Part shown: piece by piece, positions 24,767 through 35,518 of the stretch
Numbering within the stretch: the first letter of the stretch is position 1
Layout: the number at the start of each line of letters is the position of its first letter
Origin: Entamoeba invadens IP1
Lineage: Eukaryota; Evosea; Mastigamoebida; Endamoebidae
DNA length: 64,000 nt
Assembly: GCF_000330505.1 (NCBI RefSeq)
Contig: NW_004443523.1
Span: 59,070-123,069, forward strand
Direction: 5' to 3'
The notes under the pieces: model-generated
The model's database searches: none
Told to the model about the DNA's origin: nothing
Seen by the model: the letters and a program-made list of their open reading frames with translations, nothing else
Made by a program: the position numbers and the translations under genes

Positions 24767-25918
24767 TTACTTTTCAGCAAAGAAAACAGCACTTCCCTTT
24801 TCTTCATATTCTTTTTTCGACACATACTTTGTTGATGAAACGGATCCGACAGCTCTAGCAATACCAAAGTTTGTGTATTTATTTTGATTACTTTCGACAT
24901 GTATTGAATCATTATTTGGTGAGAGTTTATTAAGTTCATTGTTCAACCTTTTTTCAAATCCTTCAAATAATACGTTTCCACCAGTACAATACACGTTTTT
25001 AAGAAGTTCTCTTTTTTGGTTTTCGGGGAATTTATTGACGGTGTTTGTAATTATAGTTTGCAGAGAGTCTATATTTCTATTGAAATCGAAGTCTTGTGGA
25101 TTAAATATCATTTCAGGTACTTCATACCTGTCTGTACCAAACTCGATCTTAGTTCCATCATCCAATGTGTATTCCTCTTTTATTTCTCCCTCATTTCTTG
25201 TTCTTTCTTTTTCAATGTCTTCTGCTACATAACAAAATCTTTGTTTAAATTTATCTACCGTATAATAGTATTCAATTGGATAATAAGATTTAAAACAATC
25301 TTAGTGGCGCCTTAACCTATTTTAAGCTCCATTGTAACGTAAAGTCCACCGAAATTAATCAAAGAACTTTGCTTATAAAAGACAGTATGCCTAGGATCAT
25401 CAATATCATCATTATAAGGCAATACTCTGAGCATTGAATCGCCAAAATTCACAATAACGCCTGCACTCATTGAAAAGTTCATTACATCAAAACGAACAGG
25501 ATGTTTAATTTGATGAATAGATCTGAAACGTTCATATTTTCAAAAGCAACTTCAGACATTACAGTTCTAATATTGTCCGAATCAAACTTATCTTCGGTAA
25601 GAATCATTTTATGACCTGATGGATCAACTTTGAGTTCTTCTTTTGGAATTGTAGTCAATGTTTTTTCTAATGCATATTTATTATCAAGTTTCCCATTGCA
25701 ATATATTTCTGTTATTTCCATTTCGTCTATGTGATTTAAAGCTTCAAAACCAACAATCTTAATTTTATCTTCTTCTCCAAAATTACATGCAACAATACTA
25801 TATGTTTCAACTTCTGGTTCGTCATTTTCTGTGGTTGATAGCCCAGCTCTGATTATGTACGACCCAATATCAACAATTATTGTTGGAATTATTACTTCAT
25901 CGTTAAAATCTGACATTG
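24767..25918 (-). pseudogene. Divergent actin-like protein (ARP-like), broken
   Basis: ATG 25918 begins MSDFNDEVIIPTIIVDIGSY, the actin N-terminal phosphate loop with a changed consensus (VDIGSYIIRAGLS). The frame shifts near 25495, continues as SAGVIVNFGDSMLRVLPY (the second phosphate-loop region), meets an in-frame TAA at 25312-25314, shifts again near 25290 and reads KFKQRFCYVAEDIEKER. The last 132 residues hold YEVPEMIFNPQDF, CTGGNVLFEGFEKRL and ISK-like VSKKEYEEKG at the C-terminus. The order matches actin over its full length of about 380 residues, but identity is low (for example NFGD for DSGD), so it is a diverged actin-related protein rather than cytoskeletal actin. Broken unless the sequence is in error. 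Confidence 0.75.
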
Positions 25919-26399
25919 TTTTTGATGTGATGAAAAAAGTTTTTATAGTACAAAACACTACACATTGTGTAATTATATATATAAATTTAACTTGTTGATA
26001 TCGTATATTTATAAAAAGTTTGATATATAACAACATAATAAATGAGTAATATGCGTTTTAATCGTTTGTTTAATATATATAAAAGGTGTAATGAATATTT
26101 TGTTATAATCAACAATTATAACTTAATTAACATTTAATTGTTTATGAATATAAAAAGTGTAGTTTTTATTTTATCATATAAATTATTATATAATTCAATA
26201 ATAAACTTAAAAACAGTGACTTTATAAATACCAATTAAATATGAAAGATTAAGGTGATTTTAAAGATTCATCAAGATAATTGGACCGATAATATTTATTT
26301 TGATTCATAAACACATATAAAATAAATAAGAACTGATAACAAAAATATTATAAATGTGTAAAATAAATAAATATAAATAAAGAAGATACGTTCTAATTT
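25919..26399. other. AT-rich intergenic stretch
   Basis: No gene seen. It presumably includes the 5' flank of the actin-like gene and the 3' flank of the decayed ectodomain copy. Confidence 0.4.
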
Positions 26400-27740
26400 A
26401 ACATACATCGCGAAAAGTATCCAGAAGTCGAGTCACATGTATTTGGTTTACAAGTCGAATCACATGCAACACATATTCCATTGAGTAAAATAAATCCGCT
26501 GTTTTCTCGACATCTAACAATTTTTTTTCCTATCTAATGCACATTCAAAACAGTTTGCATCAAATAATAAACATTCGACACATGTGATTCTGTTGTATAA
26601 TTGATAAAACTGTACCAGAAACACAATTTGTACACATTCCATTTGTTGTGTCGCAACTACCACCACACAAAAAAATCAAATGTTTGAAATTTTTATATGG
26701 ATGTATCAGTATACATATTTGATATACATTTTGCGCAATTTTTTTTGTCTTGAATAATCACACTTTTCAACAATTGGGTCAAACGAAGAACACGCCTGAC
26801 ATGATGCTTTATTTATTATATGTGGAACATAATTGTCAATACACCAGTTACAAATTCCATCTGTGTCACACGTTTCACACGTTGTGTCACAAGGTGAGCA
26901 CAATCCACTTGAGTTGAGGTATGAAATACCACCCACACAAGTTAAACATTTTTGTTCAGTTTGGCTGCAAGTAACACAATTTGTGATTGCATTACATTGG
27001 CTACATCCAAAATTCCATGGAAAGTATCCAGTTTTACATTCAGTGCATCCCAAAGTCGTGTGACACCCAGAGGTCTCACAATTTGCATTACAAGTTAGAC
27101 AAGTCGAATTCGAAAAGTAAGTTCCAGACTTACAAGATAAACAATTTGAAGGAGAACCCAAGCATGTGAGACAAATTGAGTCGCAAGTTTGACAAATCCC
27201 ATTTTTGGAACAAAACCCATCAATACACAAATCACACTTTGTTGTGTTAGATATGCAATGCCCAGGGGTACAATTTTCACAATAAATACACTCATTGTTC
27301 CACAATTATCTTGAACCTGGTACACATGAAGTACATATGGTTGAATTGTATTTGCATGTTTGACAAAGTGAAGAACATTGAAAGCACGTGTAAGATATAT
27401 AATAATACCCATCAACACACGAATTACACTGATCTGATGTGGGTCCAAAGCATTGTGTGCATAAATCAGAACATTTGAAACAATCGTTTTTATCCAAATA
27501 ATACCCTTTAAAACATGCATAACATTCATTAAAACTATTTCCAGACGCACATTAGTCATTTCCAAACTTAACACACATTCCATTATTCGAAAAGTAATAC
27601 CCACTTTCACATTCATAACAAGTATTGTAATTTTCACAGTACTTGCAATTCGGTTGGCAAGGTAAACATGTGTGATTATATTCCCCGTGATTATAATTAA
27701 GATATTTTCCGTTTGAACACCCAGTACAATTTGTTATTTA
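26400..27740 (-). pseudogene. Decayed second copy of part of the TMK ectodomain
   Basis: CXXC-repeat coding sequence homologous to the TMK gene, with no start, membrane helix or kinase. 26400-26730 is a degraded relative of about 17680-18000, with stops and small deletions. The copy then jumps to sequence matching 18677-19518, and 27618-27740 is again a diverged relative of 19519-19640. The central 842 bp keep both in-frame TAAs of the TMK copy (27306-27308 and 27552-27554). It cannot make a long protein. Confidence 0.85.
26776..27617 (-). repeat. 842-bp segment apparently identical to 18677-19518
   Basis: With a constant offset of 8099 bases, every line I compared between 18677-19518 and 26776-27617 was identical. 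Outside both ends the sequences are homologous but clearly diverged. Both copies are in the same orientation. Confidence 0.85.
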
Positions 27741-28286
27741 ATTACAATTTTCAATAACATAATTCAAAAAAAAATTTAAAAAAACAAATATTAACTTTGC
27801 TTTCAGTCATATTATTAGTGAAATGATTATTAAACAATCAAAAACTATCTTTGGTTTTTTTTTCCTTATTTTAATACAGTTTGTCTTCAAACGTTATCTG
27901 GTACTTTTCAAACATAAAGAATGGTATATTTCAGGAAGCCATCACAAAAAATAATTTATTATTTCAAGTTTTTTTTCACATTTTACCTAATGCCCGATGC
28001 TTAGACAAAATTAAAGCTATTTTATGTTAACCAGATAACGTTTGAGACTAGATAACGTAAAAAGACTTACTCTAGAAAAAAAATCTGTACATATGAAATT
28101 AAGCAATTTTTGGTTTAAAAACTTATTTAAAAATACTTCTGTTGGAAAATAAAAATCATTTTATAACAGTTAAATATTATTAATTTCATTTTTGATTGGG
28201 AATAAAATCATTTTGAATGAAGTAATGATGGTTTTGAATGAAATTTACACAAAATATAATAAAAAAATAAACTCCATAAACATACA
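27741..28286. other. Intergenic stretch with a MITE-like inverted repeat
   Basis: No gene. Holds the inverted repeat described at 27877-28060. Confidence 0.5.
27877..28060. mobile_element. Short MITE-like element
   Basis: Perfect 15-bp inverted repeat CAAACGTTATCTGGT at 27888-27902 and ACCAGATAACGTTTG at 28030-28044. The left end is preceded by TA-CAGT at 27875-27880. A second ATAACGT copy lies at 28052-28058. About 170-185 bp and non-coding. The exact right end and target duplication are not clear. Confidence 0.45.
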
Positions 28287-29230
28287 ATGGAAAAAAAGTT
28301 GTCAGCACTCTCAGAACTCTGCACAAAAGCAGCAAAGGCGGTGTCAGACCTCCAAAATTTAGTAAGGAAAACAACTTTGTTGACGATAAGTCACTTGATA
28401 TTACACAACGCATTGAAAATGCAAACGGACATATTGACAGACTCAATGATGTATTCGAAAGTAAGAAGAACATATCAGCATTACTCAACACAATCGTCAC
28501 CGATTTGAATGATGCATCCAACGACATCAAAAGTGAAATATGTTTGTATTCAACAGAAAGCGACAATGACAAGTTGTATGAGATATTCAATATCAAAATT
28601 TCACTTCTTGAGGAAAAGTGCCAAATTGACACTAAACCACTTGAAGATACAGACCAAATTAACAAAATTGTACAAGTTAAGAACGAATCTATTGATCAAA
28701 TAATAAAATCAGAAAAATACATTATTTCAAACAGACGACACGAAGAAGAAGAAAGTCTTGAGAAGTTGACGGGAATGAAAATTGGGAGTGTTGTGTTTCA
28801 CTCAGATAAGGACAACTGGTCAAAAGACACCTCAGTGTTTGACCAAAAAGTTATTAACAAAAGTAATTTGTGCTTTTTAATAGAAGACACAAATCACAAC
28901 AAGTTTGGTGGTGTGTTCACTGGATATATTAATGATGTTTTCGACGATCTTGACGGTGGCAATTCTTACATTTTTTCATTGGTGAGAAATGGCATTCTGA
29001 ATCCAAAAAAGTTTGGTAAGAGTGGAAGTAACACCGTTTGTGAATTTTATCTTAATTCTCGAGACCATTTAGGTCTATTTTCATTTGGTTATGGTTGTGA
29101 TATATGTGTGACCAAGAAAGGTGTTGATGGGAGTTATTGCAGCCCACGCGTTTACACCGCCAAAGATAATGAGTTGACTGATAATTACAATTTCACACCA
29201 AAGAGCATTGTTGTCTTCCAATTTAACTGA
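28287..29230 (+). CDS. TLDc-domain protein (one frameshift near the start)
   Basis: From ATG 28287, adding one base to the 7-A run at 28291-28297 gives a single frame to the stop at 29228-29230, about 315 residues: MEKKVVSTLRTLHKSSKGG, then a coiled or helical segment, then a C-terminal TLDc-like domain. Domain signs are IGSVVFHSDKDNWSKDTSVF, KSNLCFLIEDTNHNKFGGVF, HLGLFSFGYGCDICV and SYCSPRVY. TLDc proteins form a large family in Entamoeba; in other eukaryotes the domain is linked to oxidation resistance and V-ATPase regulation. As sequenced, translation from 28287 would run into another frame. Whether the missing A is an error or a true mutation cannot be told. Confidence 0.75.
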
Positions 29231-29974
29231 CCTTTTTGTCATTTTTTTATTTTGTTATGTTTCAATTATTTGCAACAAGTTGACCAATTAAAATGTATTT
29301 TTGGATTTTTTGTTTGTTATAATTAATTATTATTTCAAATGAAATATCAAAATTATTATTTGTTTTTATTTGTCGAACACATTTTTTTTTAAATTGTACT
29401 TTTGGGACAAAAATATAACTCAAAACTATCTTGAATTTTTCAGTCTTAAATAAAAAACTTTTATTCTAAAAAACAATTTTTTTTCCGTTTTATATTATTA
29501 AACTTTTTTTTCAAAAAAGTACTTTTGTTTAAAATATTTTTTTATTAATAAATGATTTGCATAAAAATCCCAAATATTTTGCAAAAATGAAAAAAAATTA
29601 CAATTCCGAATTGTGTTTTCCAGTTTATATATCTTATTTTTGAAAAATTATTATATTCACAAATTATTTCTGAAATGTTTTTCTAATAATAAAACAAAAA
29701 ATGTTGTTACATATATTTAATAAGCGGGATAAATTTATATAAAAATAATAATTTTATTTATTTATTCTGATATGTTCTTTTTCAATATTTAAAACTTAAC
29801 AAATGAAAAATCGTATTAATTTTAATTGTGTTATGTTTGTATAGTTTACATGAGATATCCAACAAATTTTTACTATTTATATTGTTTAATATTCATTTAA
29901 CATTTCATATTGTTATTTTTGTATAATATTATTTTTAAACAAAAGAAATTGATTGAAATTCTTTGTTTAGAATT
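29231..29974. other. Intergenic, 3' flank of surface-protein gene A
   Basis: No gene. 29709-29974 is clearly related to the 3' flank of the paralogous gene B: 29709-29930 aligns with 39031-39254, and the last 45 bp align with 40978-41023. Confidence 0.7.
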
Positions 29975-32239
29975 TTAGAATAAGAATGCCATAACAACTA
30001 AAGCCATAATTGCGAAAACGGCATTAGCTCCATTGCATTTTCCTCCCTCCAACTTGTATTCAGCCATACATGCAGTGCATGTATTTAACTTTTCACAAGT
30101 TGCGCAACCTTCAACGGTACATTTAATGCATTTATTATTTGTTTCATCTGTCATATAGCCTTCTGGACACTTATCAACACATTTCGAAGTGTCAGCCACA
30201 AGATAGAAATTGGTCTTGCATTGAGTGCCCTTGTCGTCTTTATCAAAAACATCACAATTCTCAGTTTGACAAGCGTCACACTTTTTAATTGGAGTCTCAA
30301 CTGGTTTACCAGTGGTGCATTTATCAACACACGAAAGTTTGTTGGTAGAAATGTATTTGGTTCCACAATTGGTGCATTGTTCAGCGTTTCCAACTGTTTG
30401 ACAAGTTTCACACCCATTAATAGTGCATTTTTCACACATCATTTTATCTTTATCAGCTTTACCAGTTTTGCAAGTTTTTGAACATGTTCCATCAAGATTG
30501 ATGTAATCAGTTGTTGCAGTGCATTTAATGCATTTTACTGTTTTACTTTCAACAAATTTAATACATGTAGCACATCCACTTCCACATGCGTATTCTGGTG
30601 TATCACAAGTTCCATCTGTTTTAATTTTTCCAGTTGCACAATCAACACATTTGTTACCATTAATGTATTTCAAGTTGGTGTTAGTATCACATTTAGTACA
30701 TGTTTTACCATTTAGATAATAACCAGTTCTACATTCAGTACAAGTGTTAGCCCCACTACATTCTGTGCAGCCAGGTGCACATCTCGTGCAAGAATTATTG
30801 TCCCAATGATAACCATATTTGCATAAAAGACATGTTGTTTGATCTTGTTTGCATTCCAAACATCCTATTTCATAGGGACTACACTCCACTTGTTCTAAGC
30901 ATTTACCTTCTTCAAGATAATAACCATTATAACAATCAGTACAAGTAGTAGCATCACTACATGCTCTACAGTCAGGTGCACATTTTATGCAAGAATAATT
31001 GTCCAAATAATAACCAGATATGCATGAAAGACACGTTTGATAATCTTGTTTGCATTTCAAACATCCCAATTGAAAAATATCACATAGCACTTCTCTCATG
31101 CATTTGTTATTTTCCAAATATAAACCAGTTTTGCATTCAGAACAAATAGCATCATTACATTCTGTACAGCCAGGTGTACATTTTGTGCAAGTACCTCTGT
31201 CCCAATGATAACCAGGTGTGCATGAAACACACGTGGTTTGATCTTGTTTGCATTTCAAACATCCTATTTCAAAAGCACTACACTCCGCTTCTATTATGCA
31301 TGTATTATTTTCCAAATAATAACCAGTATTACATTTATAACAAATAGCATCTTTACATTTTGTACAATCAGGTATACATTTTGTGCAAGTACTACCGTTT
31401 AAATAATAACCAGGTGTGCATGAAAGACATGATGTTTGATCTTGTTTGCATTTTAAACATCCTATTTCATAAGCACTACACTCCGCTTCTTTTAAGCATA
31501 AATTATTTTCCATATAATAACCAGTTCTACATTCAGAACAAGTGTTAGCCCCACTACATTCTGTGCAGCCAGGTGCACATCTCGTGCAAGAATTATTGTC
31601 CAAATAATAACCATATGTGCATAAAAGACATGATGTTTGATCTTGTTTGCATTCCAAACATCCTATTTCATAAGGACTACACTCCACTTGTATTAAGCAT
31701 TTACCTTCTTCAAGATAATAAGAAGAATCACATTCAGTACAAGTAGTAGCATCACTACATTCTCTACAGTCAGGTGCACATTTTATGCAAGAATTATTGT
31801 TTAAATAATAACCAGATATACATGAAAGACATGTTGTATAATCTTGTTTGCATTTCAAACATCCTTTTTGAAAAATATCACAATACACTTCTCTCATGCA
31901 TTTGTTATTTTCCAAATATAAACCAGTTTTACATTCAGAACAGGTGTTAGCATCACTACATTCTGTACAGCCAGGCGTACATTTATTACATTTACCTATA
32001 CTTTCATAATAGCCATTACTACATGCGTCACATGTCGTAGCATTCCTGCAAGTTAAACAGTTATCTATACACTTTGAACATTTATCATCTTTAACATAAT
32101 ACCCTCCTTCACATATTTCACATCCATATGGATTATCAGTTCTGCATGATAAGCAATTCTCTATAGGTATGGGACATTCATTTAAAGTTACAGAAAAAGC
32201 AGTGAATATCATAAATGATAAGAAGATTAGAGTTCTCAT
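29975..32239 (-). CDS. CXXC-repeat surface protein A with GPI-type tail
   Basis: An intact 754-residue ORF from ATG 32239. Signal peptide MRTLIFLSFMIFTAFS. Residues about 118-520 are roughly six tandem units of about 65 residues, each with GCLKCKQD, CLSC..GYYL, C.KCAP.CTEC and TC.EC..GYYLE motifs. The last 220 residues are shared with gene B (YINGNKCVDCATGKI, CTINGCETC, NFYLVADTSKCV). The end, CNGANAVFAIMALVVMAFLF, is a small-residue site plus hydrophobic tail, as in GPI-anchor signals. The protein is expected at the cell surface. Similar architectures are Giardia VSPs and the Entamoeba Igl (intermediate lectin) proteins; I cannot tell whether it is Igl. Two cysteines of the conserved C-terminal part are lost (CDVFDKDDKGTQC versus CDVCDKDDKCTQC in B). 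Confidence 0.88.
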   Translation of the reverse strand: MRTLIFLSFMIFTAFSVTLNECPIPIENCLSCRTDNPYGCEICEGGYYVKDDKCSKCIDNCLTCRNATTCDACSNGYYESIGKCNKCTPGCTECSDANTCSECKTGLYLENNKCMREVYCDIFQKGCLKCKQDYTTCLSCISGYYLNNNSCIKCAPDCRECSDATTCTECDSSYYLEEGKCLIQVECSPYEIGCLECKQDQTSCLLCTYGYYLDNNSCTRCAPGCTECSGANTCSECRTGYYMENNLCLKEAECSAYEIGCLKCKQDQTSCLSCTPGYYLNGSTCTKCIPDCTKCKDAICYKCNTGYYLENNTCIIEAECSAFEIGCLKCKQDQTTCVSCTPGYHWDRGTCTKCTPGCTECNDAICSECKTGLYLENNKCMREVLCDIFQLGCLKCKQDYQTCLSCISGYYLDNYSCIKCAPDCRACSDATTCTDCYNGYYLEEGKCLEQVECSPYEIGCLECKQDQTTCLLCKYGYHWDNNSCTRCAPGCTECSGANTCTECRTGYYLNGKTCTKCDTNTNLKYINGNKCVDCATGKIKTDGTCDTPEYACGSGCATCIKFVESKTVKCIKCTATTDYINLDGTCSKTCKTGKADKDKMMCEKCTINGCETCQTVGNAEQCTNCGTKYISTNKLSCVDKCTTGKPVETPIKKCDACQTENCDVFDKDDKGTQCKTNFYLVADTSKCVDKCPEGYMTDETNNKCIKCTVEGCATCEKLNTCTACMAEYKLEGGKCNGANAVFAIMALVVMAFLF

Positions 32240-32254
32240 TGAATGATAACTAAG

Positions 32255-32275
32255 TTTATAAAAACGTTTATATAC
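32255..32275 (-). promoter_or_regulatory. Putative core promoter of surface gene A
   Basis: A TTTATAAAAACGTTTATATA block lies 16-36 bp upstream of the ATG and is conserved at the same distance upstream of paralog B. Entamoeba genes have very short 5' UTRs and TATA-like boxes near -30, so this position is plausible. Conservation could also reflect recent duplication. Confidence 0.4.
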
Positions 32276-33148
32276 TTAAATTGGTTTATTTTTATTAAAT
32301 TATTTTAAAACAAATTGTCTTTTCAATTGTTTTAAATGTTTGGTTTGCCGTCTTTTTGTTTTATTTTATTATTAATAGCATTATATCACCGTGATAAAAC
32401 AATATTGAAATTATTGTAAACATAAACAAGCATAAGTTTTAATTGTTTTACAAATTATAATAAAAATTACAATATTACATTTATTAATATTATTTTAATT
32501 TTACAAAGCAATTATAAAATGAAGAAATATTTTTTAATATCAACATATAGTTATATTATTTTAAACTACATAATTAATAAAAAAAACTGCACAAGATTAA
32601 ATAAAAAGATATATTATTAAATTGACATTCAGTAATAACCATATTTTTAACAACAATAATCAATAAAAAATATTTTGAACCTGTTTTGTTTTTTGAGTCT
32701 TCTTCAACTTATCCATCATTTAAATTTATTTACGTAAAATACATATAAATGTATAAATTGACAACATATACAATGTTTTAAACATTGTCTGTTTTTTCTA
32801 TTTATAAACTCGCTTTTTTTACATTTTTAATTTTTTTTATCATAAAATAAAAACTTTATTTTTTTAAATTTTTTAAGATTACTTTCAGAATTTGTTATTA
32901 CAATTTTACTTTATTATAAAATTATAGTACATATTTAACAAAAAATAATAAAAAGTTTGTTAAAAAATACGTTTGGAAAAAAAGTCACACCCGTTTCAAT
33001 TTTATTTTTTAGATTTTTTTACCTCTTTTTTGGATTAAAAAACAAAAACAAAGTTTTAATTTTCTTTTTTCTAACAGTTGTTTTGAATCTAGTGAAAAAA
33101 AATACATTTTTGATTTATTTTCAATCCTCATTTTGTTTTTAGAGTCAA
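32276..33148. other. 5' flank of gene A and AT-rich intergenic DNA
   Basis: No gene. Up to about 32810 it aligns with the 5' flank of gene B (42758-43370, minus the MITE). Markers are ATTAATAAAAAAA.CTGCACAA and AAACATTGTCTG, present in both. Confidence 0.6.
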
Positions 33149-34785
33149 TGCTACAACGTTGTTCACTACTCAAACGTTGTTCACTCGGTGTTATATTTTT
33201 AGAACCAAAGAAGTTCTCTCAATAAACAAAAATATAGGCAAAAAACAATAATATTTACCATTTAAAACTCATTTTTTTAGCAATTCCCGCTTTACAACAA
33301 TTTCAAAGAGTAAAAAATAATTTGTTCAGAGCTGCTTCAAACTAAAAAACTTCAAACCTATTAATCCCAAATTTTTGGTAATTGTTTAACTCTATTATTT
33401 ATCTTCCTTTAATTTACAAAAACAAAACATTTGTTCAGAAAAGATAAAAAACAAAATACTAGATGAGTAAACAAAATCTAATAATAACACTTTTCAACAC
33501 AAGCATGACATAATTTTTATTCTGAATAATTTATAAGCTTTTTAAACAACAAAAAGAGCCAAGATATGGCGTAAAGTATAATAAATATTATATTTGAACT
33601 TATCAGAGATTCTGGTGATGTTCAATTTAATATAATCAACTCAACAAAAATATAACGAATTAATTCAGAGCTTTCTCGTAATCAAACATTACAAGAAAGG
33701 TTTCATTAACATTTTTTTGTCTAGTTGTAAGCATTAAACAAACGATAAATTGAGTTGATTTTTTTTTCAAAAACATAACAACAGAAAAAAACACAAACAC
33801 ATTAATTAAATTAAATTATAATTCAAAGGTTTAGTCTTTATAATGATTACTAGTGTCAAACGCTTTTAAAAAGCACTTGGCTCTTGTAATTCCATATTTA
33901 AATATCGTTGCCAAAAGTCATTTTTAAGTTGTGTTATAAAGCTCACCATCTTTAAAACTTTTTTGAAAAATATTTTAACTTGGTCTTTTAAAAAAAATTC
34001 ACAAAGCCAAAAAATTAAAGTTTTAAATTAATCAATTAAAGTTTTTATTTATAAGTATTTTATAGTTAAAATATAGTTTCTAATAGATTTTTGAACCTTT
34101 AACAGTTTATTATAAAAAATATAACGGAAACAAATATTTAAAAAATGAATAAAATTTGAGTAAAATGTATTGGAGTTGAATTAAAATCCGATAAAATACT
34201 TTTAAAAAATTACTTGAATGATAAATAAAATTATTATAACATTCTATACAAAACTATCAATTATTCTATAAAAACCCTTGAAATAATACAGAGTTATCAT
34301 TAGGAAAAAAGAGTGAATAACAGAGCCAACATAACACTTAAAGTTTAACCTTGATTTTAGAGAACTTAAACATTATCTTTGAACTAAAAAAACATAAGAT
34401 GTTTGTTCTTTGTATTAAATTGAATTGGAAATATAAATTAACAAACTAGAGGCGGCTCTGTGCCGCACGACCCGACGGAACTCCCTCTACATCTCCAACA
34501 AAACAAGCCTGAAACTAGCCAACTCTCGCGGATTGAATGGTCTCAACTCGAAATCATCATCATTTTGGCATGGTTTCCGGGTGTTTGTTGAATACGACAA
34601 GAAGAGTGAAGATCTTGAAATTAAATGATTTAGTTGGTTTTATGTTTTTTTTGATTTTGAAAAAAAATAATACGAAAAAGAAAATGTTATTGGTATGTTT
34701 ATTGGTGTTTTATTTTAAGATTTATATGTTTTGTATAAGATTTGGCTGTTATTTAAAATATTCTGAGGTGTACAACGTTGTAGCA
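33149..34785. mobile_element. Possible 1.6-kb TIR element
   Basis: A 14-bp perfect inverted repeat, TGCTACAACGTTGT (33149-33162) and its complement (34772-34785), extends imperfectly outward and inward (GTCAATGCTAC versus ATCAGTGCTAC). The left end has a second direct copy of AACGTTGTTCACT at 33173-33185. No transposase is inside. It may be a non-autonomous element, or a chance pair of repeats. Confidence 0.35.
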
Positions 34786-34840
34786 CTGATCCTATTCATT
34801 TTTCCCTTTATTTCGATTCTTTATATTTGTTGTATATGAC
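34443..34840 (+). pseudogene. G+C-rich coding-like island, possible gene remnant
   Basis: 34443-34627 is much richer in G+C than the surroundings and is open in one frame, reading EAALCRTTRRNSLYISNKTS, then SSSFWHGFRVFVEYDKKSED and a TGA. A GTTTGT...TAG stretch (34401-34449), which fits the size and ends of Entamoeba introns, sits immediately upstream, so this may be a last exon. Further on, 34640-34839 encodes a hydrophobic, membrane-like peptide in another frame. No family recognised. Confidence 0.3.
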
Positions 34841-35131
34841 TAAATTAAAAATTCTATCGGTGTGTGGAGTCATGTTTTTTTATGAGAAAAAAAAACAAAA
34901 AAATAATGTAATTTAAAACACGATATTCAATTAATTCTTTGAAATCCAGAAAAATAGGAAACAAAACATACTTATATAAATGTTTATGATGTTTTCATTA
35001 ATAATAATGTGTTTCAAAAAACTGATATTTGAACTTTAATTCGAATTTGACAGTTCTAGTTTGATGTCATGTTTTTAACAATATAAAAGTTTGCTGATTT
35101 TATATATTTGTGATTTTATAAATAATCTCAA

Positions 35132-35499
35132 CAGTTGGGTAAGCAAACATAAGTCTGTCAAATGAACCTTAGCCCCATATTAACTAAATAAAAGCTATTA
35201 TTTTCAAAAACAATAATAAATTATTTTGGAATATTATATATATTTTTAAAACAACAACGAGTCCAAAATCCAAAAATAACATACAGTAAAGAAAATGAAC
35301 CTTAGCCTATGAAATGAACTTTAGCCCAAAGAAATTCTTTTATTTTTCTTTAAAAACACGGGTTTTTACTAAAAAAACAAATATTTTAGATAATTTTTTA
35401 TTTGGGTATAGTTTATTATTTTAATATAACAATAGAAAATAATTAGTTTTTCTTTGGGCTAAGGTTAATTTCCTGGGCTAAGGTTTAATGGCCCAACTG
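35132..35499. mobile_element. 368-bp MITE with subterminal repeats
   Basis: Ends are CAGTTGGG (35132) and CCCAACTG (35499). Inside, the motif AACCTTAGCCC occurs as GAACCTTAGCC at about 35164 and 35298 and GAACTTTAGCCC at about 35316 on the plus strand, and inverted as GGGCTAAGGTT at about 35457 and 35474. Non-coding. CAGT ends with repeated subterminal motifs fit a Tc1/pogo-type non-autonomous element. A clean TA duplication is not visible. Confidence 0.6.
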
Positions 35500-35518
35500 T
35501 AACTATAAATTTTAATGC

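Noticed and set aside
34436..34560. Possible tRNA gene in the G+C-rich island
   Set aside because: No cloverleaf, T-loop or anticodon arrangement could be drawn on either strand.
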